Source: an uncultured Oscillospiraceae bacterium
GTDB lineage: Bacteria; Bacillota; Clostridia; Oscillospirales; Oscillospiraceae
Direction of reading: 5' to 3'
Length of the DNA stretch: 47,299 nt
NCBI GenBank assembly: GCA_947630785.1
Contig: CANRIW010000013.1
Coordinates: 1 to 47,299, forward strand
The notes under the pieces were generated by a model that worked only from the letters and a program-made list of their open reading frames with translations, did not search any database and was not told the DNA's origin. Made by a program: the position numbers and the translations under genes. Below, piece by piece: positions 1 through 8,325 of the stretch; position 1 is the stretch's first letter, and the number at the start of each line of letters is the position of its first letter.

Positions 1-19
1 AAGAAGTTCTGTTTTCCAT
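1..19 (-). CDS. rpsQ: 30S ribosomal protein S17, first codons only
   Basis: Only the first six codons (reading MENRTS) are in the window; the rest lies off the left edge. A GGAGGAG ribosome site sits just before the ATG. S17 follows L29 in the standard S10 operon order and often starts with MEN, which supports the call. Identification rests mainly on position. Confidence 0.7.
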
Positions 20-32
20 GTCCTACTCCTCC

Positions 33-230
33 TTATCGGCCCTGCTGCTCACGCAGGATGGTCTTCACGCGGGCGATGTCCTTGCGGACCTCAGCGATGC
101 GGATGGGGTTATCCAGCTGATTGGTGGCGTGCTGAAGACGGAGGTTGAACAGGTCCTTCTTCAGGTCCACCAGCTTGGTCTCCAGCTCAGTGGCGCTCAT
201 TTTACGGATCTCGTTCGCTTTCATCTTCAT
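33..230 (-). CDS. rpmC: 50S ribosomal protein L29
   Basis: A 65-aa protein, the normal L29 size, lying on the large subunit near the exit tunnel. It reads [16 protein letters not shown] at the start, followed by the two-helix L29 pattern ([17 protein letters not shown], then RVKTILREQ). Its ATG overlaps the L16 stop by four bases (ATGA), so the two are translationally coupled. It may start at the second Met, two codons on. Confidence 0.97.
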   Translation of the reverse strand: MKMKANEIRKMSATELETKLVDLKKDLFNLRLQHATNQLDNPIRIAEVRKDIARVKTILREQQGR

Positions 231-652
231 TCACCACCATTCTCGATCTCTTTCTTGACGATCTTGCACTTGATAGGCAGCTTGTGGCTGGCCAGACGCA
301 GAGCTTCCTTCGCGGTCTCCTCGGGAACGCCGGCGATCTCGAACATGACGCGCTCGGGCTTGACCACGGCGATCCAATACTCGGGGGCGCCTTTACCGGA
401 GCCCATACGGGTGCCCAGGGCCTTCTTGGTCACGGGCTTGTCGGGGAAGATCTTGATCCAGACCTTGCCGCCGCGCTTGGTGTAACGGGTCATGGCCACA
501 CGGGCGGCCTCGATCTGATTGCCGGTGATCCAGGCGGGCTCCAGGGCCTGCAGGCCCCACTCGCCGTAGGAGACCTTATTGCCGCGGGTGGCGGTGCCGG
601 TCATACGGCCCCGGTGCTGCCGGCGGTACTTGACTCTCTTGGGCAGAAGCAT
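227..652 (-). CDS. rplP: 50S ribosomal protein L16
   Basis: 141 aa, full length. L16 contacts the A-site tRNA region of the large subunit. The start [17 protein letters not shown] is the family signature, and [18 protein letters not shown]-like and [13 protein letters not shown] blocks are present (here with PER after VVK). It overlaps L29 by four bases and S3 by one base, so expression is coupled within the operon. Confidence 0.98.
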   Translation of the reverse strand: MLLPKRVKYRRQHRGRMTGTATRGNKVSYGEWGLQALEPAWITGNQIEAARVAMTRYTKRGGKVWIKIFPDKPVTKKALGTRMGSGKGAPEYWIAVVKPERVMFEIAGVPEETAKEALRLASHKLPIKCKIVKKEIENGGE

Positions 653-1503
653 TACTGGGCCCCTCCTTCCTTAGGAGCGCTGGGCCGGGGGCCGCGGTTG
701 AAGCCCTGGCCGCCCTGGCGGTTGAAGCCGCCCTGGCCGCCGCCCTGACGGCGGTCGCCGCCCTGGCGGTTGAACCCGCCCCTGCGGTCGCCGTCCCGGC
801 GGTCCCGGCGGGGACGCTGCTCGCGCTCTTTGTAGTTCTTGGTGTCGATGGTGCGGGGAGTGGTGCGCAGGGTCTGGGTGAGGACCTCGCCCTTGTAGAT
901 CCACACCTTCACGCCCAGACGGCCGTAGGTGGTGGCCGCCTCGGTGAAGCCGTACTCGATGTCGGCCCGGAGGGTCTGCAGGGGGATGGTGCCGTCGTGG
1001 TAGTGCTCCACGCGGGCGATCTCGGCGCCGTTCAGGCGGCCGGAGACCTGCACCTTGATGCCCAGAGCGCCCATCCGCATGGCGCGGCCCATGGCGTTCT
1101 TCATGGCCCGGCGGAAGGTGATGCGCTTTTCCAGCTGCTGGGCGATGTTCTCAGCCACCAGCTGAGCGTCGGTGTCGGCGTTGCGGACCTCGACGATGTT
1201 CAGCACCACGGTCTTGCCCAGCTTCTTCTCCAGCTCAGCGCGGAGCTTCTCGATCTCCTCGCCGCCCTTGCCGATGATCATGCCGGGGCGGGCACAGTGC
1301 ACGTAGATGCGGATGCGGGCGTTGTCCCGCTCGATCTCGATCTTGGGCACGCCGGCGGCGTACAGGCGCTTCTTCAGCTCCCGGCGCAGGTTATAGTCCT
1401 CGACGATCAGGTCGCCGACCTTCTCGTCACGGGCATACCAGCGGGAATCCCAGTCCTTGATGACGCCCACGCGAAGGCCGTGGGGATTGACTTTCTGTCC
1501 CAT
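652..1503 (-). CDS. rpsC: 30S ribosomal protein S3 with RG-rich C-terminal tail
   Basis: 283 aa, against about 215-235 aa for a usual S3. Residues 1-220 form the normal protein: [13 protein letters not shown] start, a KH domain with the [14 protein letters not shown] loop around 74-88, and the C-terminal domain ending near [10 protein letters not shown]. Residues about 222-283 are an added basic, low-complexity tail with [12 protein letters not shown] and two FNRQGG repeats, likely disordered and RNA-binding. S3 forms the mRNA entry channel of the 30S subunit. One base overlaps rplP and one base separates it from rplV. Confidence 0.97.
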   Translation of the reverse strand: MGQKVNPHGLRVGVIKDWDSRWYARDEKVGDLIVEDYNLRRELKKRLYAAGVPKIEIERDNARIRIYVHCARPGMIIGKGGEEIEKLRAELEKKLGKTVVLNIVEVRNADTDAQLVAENIAQQLEKRITFRRAMKNAMGRAMRMGALGIKVQVSGRLNGAEIARVEHYHDGTIPLQTLRADIEYGFTEAATTYGRLGVKVWIYKGEVLTQTLRTTPRTIDTKNYKEREQRPRRDRRDGDRRGGFNRQGGDRRQGGGQGGFNRQGGQGFNRGPRPSAPKEGGAQ

Positions 1504-1504
1504 A

Positions 1505-1846
1505 TTACTTGGCCTCCTTTTCTTTCAGCACCACGGTGATGTGAGAGGTGCGCTTCTTGATGCCGTAGGCGCGGCCCTTGGCCCGGGGCATGAACCGCTT
1601 CATGATGGGGCCGGGAGTGGCGTAGGTCTCGGCGACGTACAGCTTCTCGGGGTCCATCTGGTGGTTGTTCTCGGCGTTGGCGGCGGCGCTCTTGACCAGC
1701 TTGGCCAGGGGCTCGGAGGCGGCCTTGGGGATGACGGAGAGGATGGCGTTTGCCTCCTTCACGCTCTTGCCGCGGATCTGGTCGCACAGGATGCCGACCT
1801 TGCGGGGGGAGATACGAATGTATCTCAGTGTGGCTTTCGCTTCCAT
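1505..1846 (-). CDS. rplV: 50S ribosomal protein L22
   Basis: 113 aa, normal length. L22 lines the peptide exit tunnel through its beta hairpin; the hairpin region [21 protein letters not shown] is recognisable near the C-terminus, and [19 protein letters not shown] is the N-terminal signature. The start has a GGAGGAGAT ribosome site. It lies 14 bases after rpsS and directly before rpsC. Confidence 0.98.
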   Translation of the reverse strand: MEAKATLRYIRISPRKVGILCDQIRGKSVKEANAILSVIPKAASEPLAKLVKSAAANAENNHQMDPEKLYVAETYATPGPIMKRFMPRAKGRAYGIKKRTSHITVVLKEKEAK

Positions 1847-1860
1847 TCTGTATCTCCTCC

Positions 1861-2133
1861 TTACTTACCGGTCTTGCTGCCCGAGTGGCCCCGGAAGGTC
1901 CGGGTGGGGGCAAACTCGCCCAGCTTGTGGCCGACCATGTCCTCGGTGACATACACGGGGACGTGCTTGCGGCCGTCGTGGACGGCGATGGTGTGGCCCA
2001 CGAAGGAGGGGAAGATGGTGGAGGCACGGCTCCAGGTCTTCAGCACCTTCTTCTCGTTCTTCTTGTTCATCTCATCGACCCGCTTCAGCAGCTCGGGAGC
2101 GCAAAACGGGCCCTTCTTGATGCTTCTGCTCAT
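1861..2133 (-). CDS. rpsS: 30S ribosomal protein S19
   Basis: 90 aa, normal length. It begins [10 protein letters not shown] and contains the conserved [20 protein letters not shown] block and [13 protein letters not shown] near the C-terminus. S19 sits in the head of the 30S subunit with S13. It lies between rplB and rplV in the standard order, with an AAGGAGGGA ribosome site. Confidence 0.98.
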   Translation of the reverse strand: MSRSIKKGPFCAPELLKRVDEMNKKNEKKVLKTWSRASTIFPSFVGHTIAVHDGRKHVPVYVTEDMVGHKLGEFAPTRTFRGHSGSKTGK

Positions 2134-2147
2134 TTCAAACTCCCTCC

Positions 2148-2981
2148 TTACTTGCCGTTGCGGCGCTTGACGATGAACTTGTTGGTGCGGTTCTTGGTCT
2201 TGCGGGTCTTGTAACCCATGGCGGGCTTGCCCCAGGGGGTCACGGGGCCGGGCCGGCCGACGGGAGCCTTGCCCTCGCCGCCGCCGTGGGGGTGGTCGTT
2301 GGGGTTCATGACGGAGCCGCGGACGGTGGGCCGCCAGCCCATGTGGCGCTTGCGGCCGGCCTTGCCGATGTGGATGTTGGCCCAGTCGGTGTTGCCCACC
2401 TGACCGATGGTGGCGTAGCAGTTCTCCCGGACCAGCCGGACCTCGCCGGAGGGCAGGCGGACCTGGGCCATGCCGTTCTCCTTGGCCATCAGCTGGGCGG
2501 CGGTGCCGGCGGAGCGCACCAGCTGGGCGCCCTTGCCGGGATACAGCTCCACGCAGTGGATCATCTCGCCCACGGGGATCTCCGCGATGGGCAGCGCGTT
2601 GCCGGGCAGGATGTCGGCGCCGCTGCCGGTGGTGACGGTGCTGCCCGCCTTCAGGCCCACAGGGGCCAGAATGTAGCGGCGCTCGCCGTCCTCATACTCG
2701 ATCAGGGCGATGTTGGCGGAGCGGTTGGGGTCGTACTGCAGGTTGATGACGGTGGCGTGGCCCGCCTTGTCCCGCTTGAAGTCGATGACGCGGTACTTGC
2801 GGCGGTTGGCGCCGCCCTTGTGCCGGACGGTGATGCGGCCGTAGCTGTTGCGGCCGGCGTGCTTCTTCAGCGGCTCCAGCAGGGAGCGCTCCGGCCTGGC
2901 GTTCTTGTCGATGCCCTCGAAGGCGGACACAGTCATGTGGCGGCGGGAGGGCGTCGTGGGCTTATAAGTCTTGATAGCCAT
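2148..2981 (-). CDS. rplB: 50S ribosomal protein L2
   Basis: 277 aa, normal length. L2 is needed for subunit joining and peptidyl transfer. The N-terminal [18 protein letters not shown] and the C-terminal region with [16 protein letters not shown], which carries the conserved histidine of the family, are both present. It is preceded by rplW and followed by rpsS with short gaps. Confidence 0.98.
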   Translation of the reverse strand: MAIKTYKPTTPSRRHMTVSAFEGIDKNARPERSLLEPLKKHAGRNSYGRITVRHKGGANRRKYRVIDFKRDKAGHATVINLQYDPNRSANIALIEYEDGERRYILAPVGLKAGSTVTTGSGADILPGNALPIAEIPVGEMIHCVELYPGKGAQLVRSAGTAAQLMAKENGMAQVRLPSGEVRLVRENCYATIGQVGNTDWANIHIGKAGRKRHMGWRPTVRGSVMNPNDHPHGGGEGKAPVGRPGPVTPWGKPAMGYKTRKTKNRTNKFIVKRRNGK

Positions 2982-2997
2982 TCTTCATTCTCCTCCC

Positions 2998-3294
2998 TTA
3001 CACCATGCCCTCGAAGAACTCGATGGACTTGGAATCGGCGGTCAGGGTGACCATGGCCTTCTTCCAGGAGGGCCGGCGGCCCTCGGGATAGCGGCCCTGG
3101 CGCTTGACCTTGCCCTGCATGTTCAGGGTGTTGACCTTGGCCACCTTCACGCCGAAGATCTCCTCAACGGCCTTGGCGATCTCGATCTTGTTGGCGTCCT
3201 TGGCCACCTCGAAGGTGTACTTCTTGTCGGCGGCCGCTTCCATGGACTGCTCGGTGACGACGGGCCTCTTGATGATGTCATAAGCGGTCTTCAT
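2998..3294 (-). CDS. rplW: 50S ribosomal protein L23
   Basis: 98 aa, normal length. L23 lies at the tunnel exit and docks trigger factor and SRP. The [12 protein letters not shown] start and the [17 protein letters not shown] block are typical. The start codon overlaps the stop of rplD by one base. Confidence 0.97.
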   Translation of the reverse strand: MKTAYDIIKRPVVTEQSMEAAADKKYTFEVAKDANKIEIAKAVEEIFGVKVAKVNTLNMQGKVKRQGRYPEGRRPSWKKAMVTLTADSKSIEFFEGMV

Positions 3295-3908
3295 TACGCG
3301 AACACCTCCTCGATGACAGCCAGCGCGCCCTGGTCGATGATGACTTGGTTGGCGTTGACGATATCGTACACGTTGATGAGGTTGGCGGGGCTGGTCACCA
3401 CGCCGGGGATGTTCCGGGCGGACTTGACCACGTTGGGGCAGGCGGTGACCACCAGGGCCTTTTTTGACTCCACAGCGCTGAGGAAGCCGGCGAAGGTCTT
3501 GGTCTTGATCTCGCCCATCTCCAGCTTATCCACCACCAGCACATCGCCGGAGGCGGCCTTGGAGGACAGAGCGGACTTCAGAGCCAGGCGCTTGACTTTC
3601 TTGTTCAGGCTGTAGCTGTAGTCCCGGGGCTTGGGGGCGAACACGATGCCGCCGTGGGTCCACTGGGGGGCGCGGGTGCTGCCCTGACGGGCGTGGCCGG
3701 TGCCCTTCTGGCGCCAGGGCTTTTTGCCGCCGCCGGACACTTCCGCGCGGGTGAGGGCGCTCTGGGTGCCCTGCCGGCAGTTGGCCAGGTGGTTCTTGAC
3801 CGCGTCGTGCATGACGGAGACGTTGGGCTCGATGCCGAAGACGGCCTCGGAGAGCTCGACCTCGCCGATCTGCTTGCCGGTCATATTGTAAAGGTTCGCT
3901 TTAGGCAT
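3294..3908 (-). CDS. rplD: 50S ribosomal protein L4
   Basis: 204 aa, normal length. It has the extended loop with [20 protein letters not shown], which reaches into the exit tunnel, and the conserved C-terminal alpha/beta fold. In enterobacteria L4 represses its own S10 operon by binding the leader; whether it does so here is unknown, but a structured leader exists (see 5083-5343). Confidence 0.97.
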   Translation of the reverse strand: MPKANLYNMTGKQIGEVELSEAVFGIEPNVSVMHDAVKNHLANCRQGTQSALTRAEVSGGGKKPWRQKGTGHARQGSTRAPQWTHGGIVFAPKPRDYSYSLNKKVKRLALKSALSSKAASGDVLVVDKLEMGEIKTKTFAGFLSAVESKKALVVTACPNVVKSARNIPGVVTSPANLINVYDIVNANQVIIDQGALAVIEEVFA

Positions 3909-3927
3909 TTGTCACACTCTCCTTTCC

Positions 3928-4650
3928 TTAGCGGTTACGCGCAGAGGCCTTCTGCGGGTTGACGCGGGCGGAGGCCTTCTGCGGGTTGACGCTGATACCG
4001 GCGGCGCCCTTCTTCTCGAAGACCTTCTTCACGCTGCTGTGGAGGGCGACCACGCCGCCCTTGGGGCCGGGGACCGCGCCGCGCACGGCGATGACGCCCA
4101 GCTCCTCGTCCACCTGGACGATGTCCAGGTTCATCACGGTGACCTGCTCGTTGCCCATCTGGCCAGCGCCGTTCTTACCCTTGAAGATCCGGGAGGGATC
4201 GGTGCTGGAGCCCATGGAGCCGGAGTGGCGGTGGACCGGGCCGCCGCCGTGGGTCATCTTCTGGATGTGGGTGTTGCAGCGCTTCACAGAGCCCTGGAAC
4301 CCCTTGCCTTTGCTGATGCCGGTGATGTCCACCCGGTCGCCGGGGGCGAACACGGTGGCGTTGATCTCATCGCCCACGTTCAGGCTGTCGGCATTGTCCA
4401 GCTTGAACTCCTTCAGGACACGCAGGGCCTTGCCGGCCTTCTTGCTGTGGCCCAACTCGGGCTTGGTGAGCTTCTTTTCCGGGACCTCATCGAATCCCAG
4501 CTGGACGGCGGAGTAGCCGTCCTTTTCCTCGGTCTTCTTCTGCACCACGGTGCAGGGGCCCGCCTGGATGACGGTGACCGGGATGACCTTGCCGGCGTCG
4601 TCGAAGATCTGGGTCATGCCCACCTTCTTGCCGATAATGGCCTTCTCCAT
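3928..4650 (-). CDS. rplC: 50S ribosomal protein L3 with duplicated C-terminus
   Basis: 240 aa, about 20-30 longer than usual. The body is normal: it starts MEKAIIGKKVGMTQIFDDAGK and has the GKGFQGSVKRCN and THGGGPVHRHSGSMGSS blocks that approach the peptidyl transferase centre. The C-terminus ends in a 9-residue unit, VNPQKASAR, repeated twice and followed by NR, encoded by a 27-bp tandem duplication. An AAGGAGGA ribosome site precedes the start. Confidence 0.97.
   Translation of the reverse strand: MEKAIIGKKVGMTQIFDDAGKVIPVTVIQAGPCTVVQKKTEEKDGYSAVQLGFDEVPEKKLTKPELGHSKKAGKALRVLKEFKLDNADSLNVGDEINATVFAPGDRVDITGISKGKGFQGSVKRCNTHIQKMTHGGGPVHRHSGSMGSSTDPSRIFKGKNGAGQMGNEQVTVMNLDIVQVDEELGVIAVRGAVPGPKGGVVALHSSVKKVFEKKGAAGISVNPQKASARVNPQKASARNR
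3944..3997. repeat. 27-bp tandem duplication at the end of rplC
   Basis: The unit starting GAGGCCTTCTGCGGGTTGAC at 3944 recurs at 3971, giving a 27-base period; the first 22 bases of both copies are identical. It encodes the VNPQKASAR repeat at the L3 C-terminus and keeps the reading frame. Confidence 0.9.
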
Positions 4651-4770
4651 AGTGGTTTTCCTCCTTAATAAAGGTTATTGGTTGAAAAACGTGGGCATTG
4701 GGCTCCCATTGGTTTTTCAACTTGACCCGTCCGCCTCAAAACGCGGCGGACTGCGGTACAGACAGGGTTT
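4651..4770 (-). promoter_or_regulatory. rpsJ-rplC intercistronic region with two hairpins
   Basis: This 120-base gap is the longest inside the ribosomal operon. Two inverted repeats are visible: GTTGAAAAAC at 4681-4690 pairs with GTTTTTCAAC at 4712-4721 (21-nt loop), and GTCCGCC at 4729-4735 pairs with GGCGGAC at 4745-4751. Neither is followed by a run of T on the minus strand, so they look like processing, stability or translational control elements and not terminators. Confidence 0.5.
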
Positions 4771-5082
4771 TTACAGCTTGATCTCGATTTCCACACCGGC
4801 GGGGAGTTCGAGAGACATCAGGGCCTCCACCGTCTTGGGGGAGGGCTTGATCACGTCGATGAGCCGCTTGTGGGTGCGGCGCTCGAACTGCTCCCGGGAG
4901 TCCTTGTTGACATGGGGGGAGCGGAGGATGGTGACGACCTCCTTCTTGGTGGGCAGGGGGATGGGGCCGGAGACAGTGGCGCCGCTGCGCTTGGCGGTGT
5001 CCACGATCTTCTCGGCGGCCTGGTCGATGACCTGGTGGTCATATGCCTTCAGCCGGATGCGGATCATTTCTTTTGCTGCCAT
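4771..5082 (-). CDS. rpsJ: 30S ribosomal protein S10
   Basis: 103 aa, normal length, the first gene of the operon. S10 sits in the 30S head and also binds NusB in antitermination. The chosen ATG gives [17 protein letters not shown], matching the family start, with an AAGGAGGA site just upstream; an upstream in-frame extension is ignored because it lacks S10 homology. The [19 protein letters not shown] block near the end is typical. Confidence 0.97.
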   Translation of the reverse strand: MAAKEMIRIRLKAYDHQVIDQAAEKIVDTAKRSGATVSGPIPLPTKKEVVTILRSPHVNKDSREQFERRTHKRLIDVIKPSPKTVEALMSLELPAGVEIEIKL

Positions 5083-5343
5083 GTGGTTTTCCTCCTTAAA
5101 CATACGAAGTGATAAACTTGCGTCCCTTCGTACGGTGAGAGAAGTTCCCGCACACGTTTCCGTGCGTATCACTCCCCGGCATGAATAAAACCGGCACATA
5201 GCTGGCCGGTTCTACCCATCCGCGGCGATATACGCCGTGGCGTGAGTCTCTCAGCCGCCCGATTCGCGGACATACTCCGCGGAAGTTACCTCGTTCCCGA
5301 GCAATCTCCCGCATCATCGCAGTGCGCCCCTTTTGACAGGCGC
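5083..5343 (-). promoter_or_regulatory. Structured S10-operon leader RNA
   Basis: Untranslated leader of about 260 nt between the promoter and rpsJ. It contains several stems: 5265-5270 with 5276-5281 (CGCGGA/TCCGCG), 5220-5227 with 5233-5240 (one mismatch), 5189-5195 with 5205-5211 (AACCGGC/GCCGGTT), and 5149-5153 with 5162-5166. Ribosomal leaders of this kind often carry protein-binding autoregulation. I cannot assign it to a named leader family. Confidence 0.55.
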
Positions 5344-5349
5344 TCCGCT

Positions 5350-5379
5350 ATTGTACAACATGGCCCCGCCCAAAGTCAA
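5350..5379 (-). promoter_or_regulatory. Sigma-A promoter of the S10 operon
   Basis: On the minus strand a TTGACT -35 (5374-5379) and a TACAAT -10 (5350-5355) are separated by 18 bases. Transcription would start near 5343. Confidence 0.8.
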
Positions 5380-5445
5380 GGATTTTTTGAAGATTTTTTC
5401 CGTCTTTTTTCACGATTCCAGCCCTTGTGCCGCGAGCGTTTTCAA

Positions 5446-5484
5446 GGCACAAAATACAGGGGCTGTCCGGACGGACAGCCCCTG
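5446..5484 (-). terminator. Rho-independent terminator after proS
   Basis: A perfect 12-bp stem, CAGGGGCTGTCC at 5457-5468 with 5473-5484, has a 4-nt loop. On the minus strand it is followed by TATTTTGT, a modest U-tract. Confidence 0.75.
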
Positions 5485-5517
5485 CTTTATTTACTCTTTT
5501 ATATATAAGGAGGCAAC

Positions 5518-6960
5518 TCAGTAGGCCACGCCCCAGTAGATCATCTTCTTCGCGGGCCTGCCGCAGCAGACGCAGACATCGCTGACCTGCTCCTGGGCGA
5601 AGGGGATGCACCGGGAAGACACGCCGGCCCGCTCCTTCATCTCGTTCTCGCAGGCCACGTCGCCGCACCACATGGTCTTGGCGAAGCCGCCCTCGGTCTC
5701 CATGAAGGTCTTGACCTCCTCCACGGTCTTGCAGACCTTGGTGTGGTCCTCCAGGTTCTTCTTCGCCCTGGCGTAGAGCCCGTCGTGGACCTCGTCCAGC
5801 AGGCGCCTGACGGTGTCCTCCAGCTCGGCCAGGGGCACGAACACCTTTTCGCCGCTGTCCCGGCGGCAGATGCAGCACTGGTCCTTTTCCATGTCCTTGG
5901 GACCGATCTCCACCCGCAGGGGGATGCCCTTCATCTCGTACTCGGCGGCCTTCCAGCCCATGGACTGGTCGGAGTCGTCGATGTCCGCACGGACGCCGGC
6001 GGCCTTCAGCCGGGCCAGCAGGGAATTGGCGGCATCCAGCACGCCCTCCTTGTGCATAGCCACGGGGATGACCATGGCCTGGATGGGGGCCACCCGGGGG
6101 GGCAGGACCAGGCCCCGGTTGTCGCCGTGGGTCATGATGATGCCGCCGATCATCCGGGTGGATACGCCCCAGCTGGTCTGGTGGGGGTAGTGGAGCTGGT
6201 TGTCCTTCCCGGCGAAGGTGATGTCGAAGGCCCGGGCAAAGCCGTCCCCGAAGTAGTGGCTGGTGCCGCCCTGGAGCGCCTTCCGGTCGTGCATCATGCA
6301 CTCCACGGTGTAGGTCTCCTCCGCGCCGTTGAACTTCTCCTTGTCGGTCTTGATGCCCTTCACCACCGGCATGGCCAGCACGTTCTCCATGAAGTCGGCG
6401 TAGACGTTCAGCATCCGCTGGGTCTCCTCCCTGGCCTCCTCCTCGGTGGCGTGCATGGTGTGGCCCTCCTGCCACAAAAACTCCCGGTGGCGGAGGAAGG
6501 GCCGGCTGGTCTTCTCCCAGCGGAGGACGGAGCACCACTGATTGTACAGCTTGGGCAGGTCCCGCCAGGAGTGGATGATATTCTTATAGTGCTCGCAGAA
6601 CAGGGTCTCGCTGGTGGGCCGGATGCAGTACCGCTCCTCCAGCTTGTCGGAGCCTCCATAGGTGACCCAGGCGCACTCGGGGGCAAAGCCCTCCACGTGG
6701 TCCTTCTCCTTCTGGAGCAGGCTCTCGGGGATGAGCATGGGCAGATACACGTTCTGGTGGCCGTACTTCTTGAACTCCGCGTCCAGCTGGCTCTGGATGT
6801 TCTCCCAGATGGCGTAACCGTAAGGCCGGTAGACGAACATCCCCTTGATGCTGGAATAGTCGATCAACTCCGCCTTGGTGCACACGTCGGTGTACCACTG
6901 GGCGAAGTCCACCTCCATATCGGTGATCTGGGTGACCTGCTTGTTTTTGTCCTGTGCCAT
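5518..6960 (-). CDS. proS: Prolyl-tRNA synthetase, archaeal/eukaryotic type
   Basis: 480 aa. Charges tRNA-Pro in the cytosol. It is the short ProRS type without the bacterial editing insertion: class II motif 2 is around [20 protein letters not shown], motif 3 around [18 protein letters not shown], followed by the anticodon-binding domain and a zinc-like C-terminal domain ending in MIYWGVAY, with two Cys pairs (CENE region and [10 protein letters not shown]). This archaeal type is common in Clostridia. It is a single gene with its own promoter (7042-7070) and terminator (5446-5484). The ATG at 6960 is chosen because the N-terminus ([16 protein letters not shown]) follows it directly. Confidence 0.95.
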   Translation of the reverse strand: MAQDKNKQVTQITDMEVDFAQWYTDVCTKAELIDYSSIKGMFVYRPYGYAIWENIQSQLDAEFKKYGHQNVYLPMLIPESLLQKEKDHVEGFAPECAWVTYGGSDKLEERYCIRPTSETLFCEHYKNIIHSWRDLPKLYNQWCSVLRWEKTSRPFLRHREFLWQEGHTMHATEEEAREETQRMLNVYADFMENVLAMPVVKGIKTDKEKFNGAEETYTVECMMHDRKALQGGTSHYFGDGFARAFDITFAGKDNQLHYPHQTSWGVSTRMIGGIIMTHGDNRGLVLPPRVAPIQAMVIPVAMHKEGVLDAANSLLARLKAAGVRADIDDSDQSMGWKAAEYEMKGIPLRVEIGPKDMEKDQCCICRRDSGEKVFVPLAELEDTVRRLLDEVHDGLYARAKKNLEDHTKVCKTVEEVKTFMETEGGFAKTMWCGDVACENEMKERAGVSSRCIPFAQEQVSDVCVCCGRPAKKMIYWGVAY

Positions 6961-7041
6961 GATCTCTCAACCCTTTGTATATAATAATGTTATATTTCCA
7001 AAACTATGGCCGGCGCCCTCTTTTTCGGTGCGTCGGCCTAT

Positions 7042-7070
7042 ATTGTATTGCCTCGCGGTCAAAAAGTCAA
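7042..7070 (-). promoter_or_regulatory. Sigma-A promoter of proS
   Basis: On the minus strand TTGACT (7065-7070) and TACAAT (7042-7047) are separated by exactly 17 bases. The start point would lie near 7035, giving a leader of about 75 nt. Confidence 0.8.
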
Positions 7071-7212
7071 GGAAAAAGGGTCGCTCCCCTTCCCTTTTGT
7101 CACGGGAACATATAACATAGTAGACCCAGCGGGCGAGGCGGACCTCCGGCGCCCCCCCTCCCGGTACCGCACGGGCTCCGCGCCGTCCAAATCAAAAAAA
7201 GGAGTGTTTTTT

Positions 7213-8280
7213 ATGCCTCACACGTCTGTCAACCGCACAGGCCGCATCGTCCTGCGCCCCGTCGCCCCCGCCCCCAGGCCCAAGCTGACCGTATGTTTCC
7301 CCGTTCGGCACTCCACCGCCCGTGTGGACGGCAGGGCAACGCTGGAACACTGGCTGGACCTCTGGATGGCCAACGAGGTGGAACCCTGCCGGGCCGCCAC
7401 CACCATCAACGGTTACAACGGCATCATCAAGAACCATGTGGTGCCCGCCCTGGGAGAGGTGCCGCTGTCAGAGCTGACACCCGATCTGCTGCGGGGCTAC
7501 TACCAGTGGCTGGAGCGGGAACGGGGCCTGTCCCCCAACACGGTGCGCAAACACCATGTGCTGCTCCACACCGCGCTGAAGGCGGCCTACCAGCAGGGGA
7601 TCATCCCCGACAATCCCACCCGGCGGGTCACGCCGCCCAGCCCCACCACCGCCAATATCCGATATTATACCCCCGCTCAGCTCAAGCGCCTGCTGGATGA
7701 GGTGGAGGGTCAGGCGCTGGAGCTTCCGGTGAAATTGGCCTGCTGCCTGGGCTTGCGCCGGAGCGAGATCCTGGGGCTCCGCTGGCGGGATGTGGACCTG
7801 CAGACCGGGCTGCTGTCCATCCGCCGGGTGCGCACCACGGTGGGCTACCGCATCATCGAAAAAGCCCCCAAGACCTCCGACAGCCGCCGCACTCTGGCCA
7901 TCGGGGCGCTGGACGATCTGATGGCCCTGCTGCGCAGGCTGGAAGCCAGCCGCTCCCTGGCCGGCGTCCCCTGCGGGCCGGAGGATTTTCTGGTGCTGGA
8001 CGGCCTGGACCGCCCCTGGCACCCTGACCTCATGTCCCACTCACTGGCCGCTCTGCTGACAGCCAGGGCGCTGGACCCCATCACCTTTCACGGCCTCCGC
8101 CACACCTTCGCCTCCATGGCCAACGACGCGCGGGTTCCCATGTACCAGATCAGCCGGGCCATGGGCCACAGCAACCCCAACACCACCCAGCGTATCTATA
8201 CCCATCTGTTCGATCAGACCCATGGGGAGGTGCTGGCGGCGGTGGCCGATACCATCAACAGGAGCGGCGCCTCCGCGTAA
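7213..8280 (+). CDS. Tyrosine recombinase (phage-type integrase)
   Basis: 355 aa. Site-specific strand exchange through a tyrosine nucleophile. An N-terminal SAM-like core-binding domain (about 43-103, LEHWLDLWMANEVEPCRAAT) precedes a catalytic domain with all expected residues: R182 in GLRRSE, K220, H293 and R296 in HGLRH, H319 and Y329 in RIYTHLF. I chose the ATG at 7213 because AAAAGGAGTG lies just before it; an upstream in-frame extension is not protein-like. No excisionase, phage gene, tRNA or att repeat is visible next to it. It could be a domesticated recombinase or the remnant of a lost element. It reads away from proS and ends at a strong hairpin. Confidence 0.9.
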   Translation: MPHTSVNRTGRIVLRPVAPAPRPKLTVCFPVRHSTARVDGRATLEHWLDLWMANEVEPCRAATTINGYNGIIKNHVVPALGEVPLSELTPDLLRGYYQWLERERGLSPNTVRKHHVLLHTALKAAYQQGIIPDNPTRRVTPPSPTTANIRYYTPAQLKRLLDEVEGQALELPVKLACCLGLRRSEILGLRWRDVDLQTGLLSIRRVRTTVGYRIIEKAPKTSDSRRTLAIGALDDLMALLRRLEASRSLAGVPCGPEDFLVLDGLDRPWHPDLMSHSLAALLTARALDPITFHGLRHTFASMANDARVPMYQISRAMGHSNPNTTQRIYTHLFDQTHGEVLAAVADTINRSGASA

Positions 8281-8286
8281 GCCAAC

Positions 8287-8325
8287 GGCGCGGCGGGTCT
8301 CCCCGCCGCGCCATACGCATTTTAT
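8287..8325 (+). terminator. Hairpin terminator after the integrase
   Basis: An 11-bp perfect stem, GGCGCGGCGGG at 8287-8297 with 8302-8312 and a TCTC loop, is followed by a weak T-rich stretch (CATTTTATTT). It could serve both converging genes. Confidence 0.6.

Noticed and set aside
7006-7212. In-frame N-terminal extension of the integrase
   Set aside because: It overlaps the proS promoter and lacks integrase sequence; the ATG at 7213 has AGGAG at a good distance.
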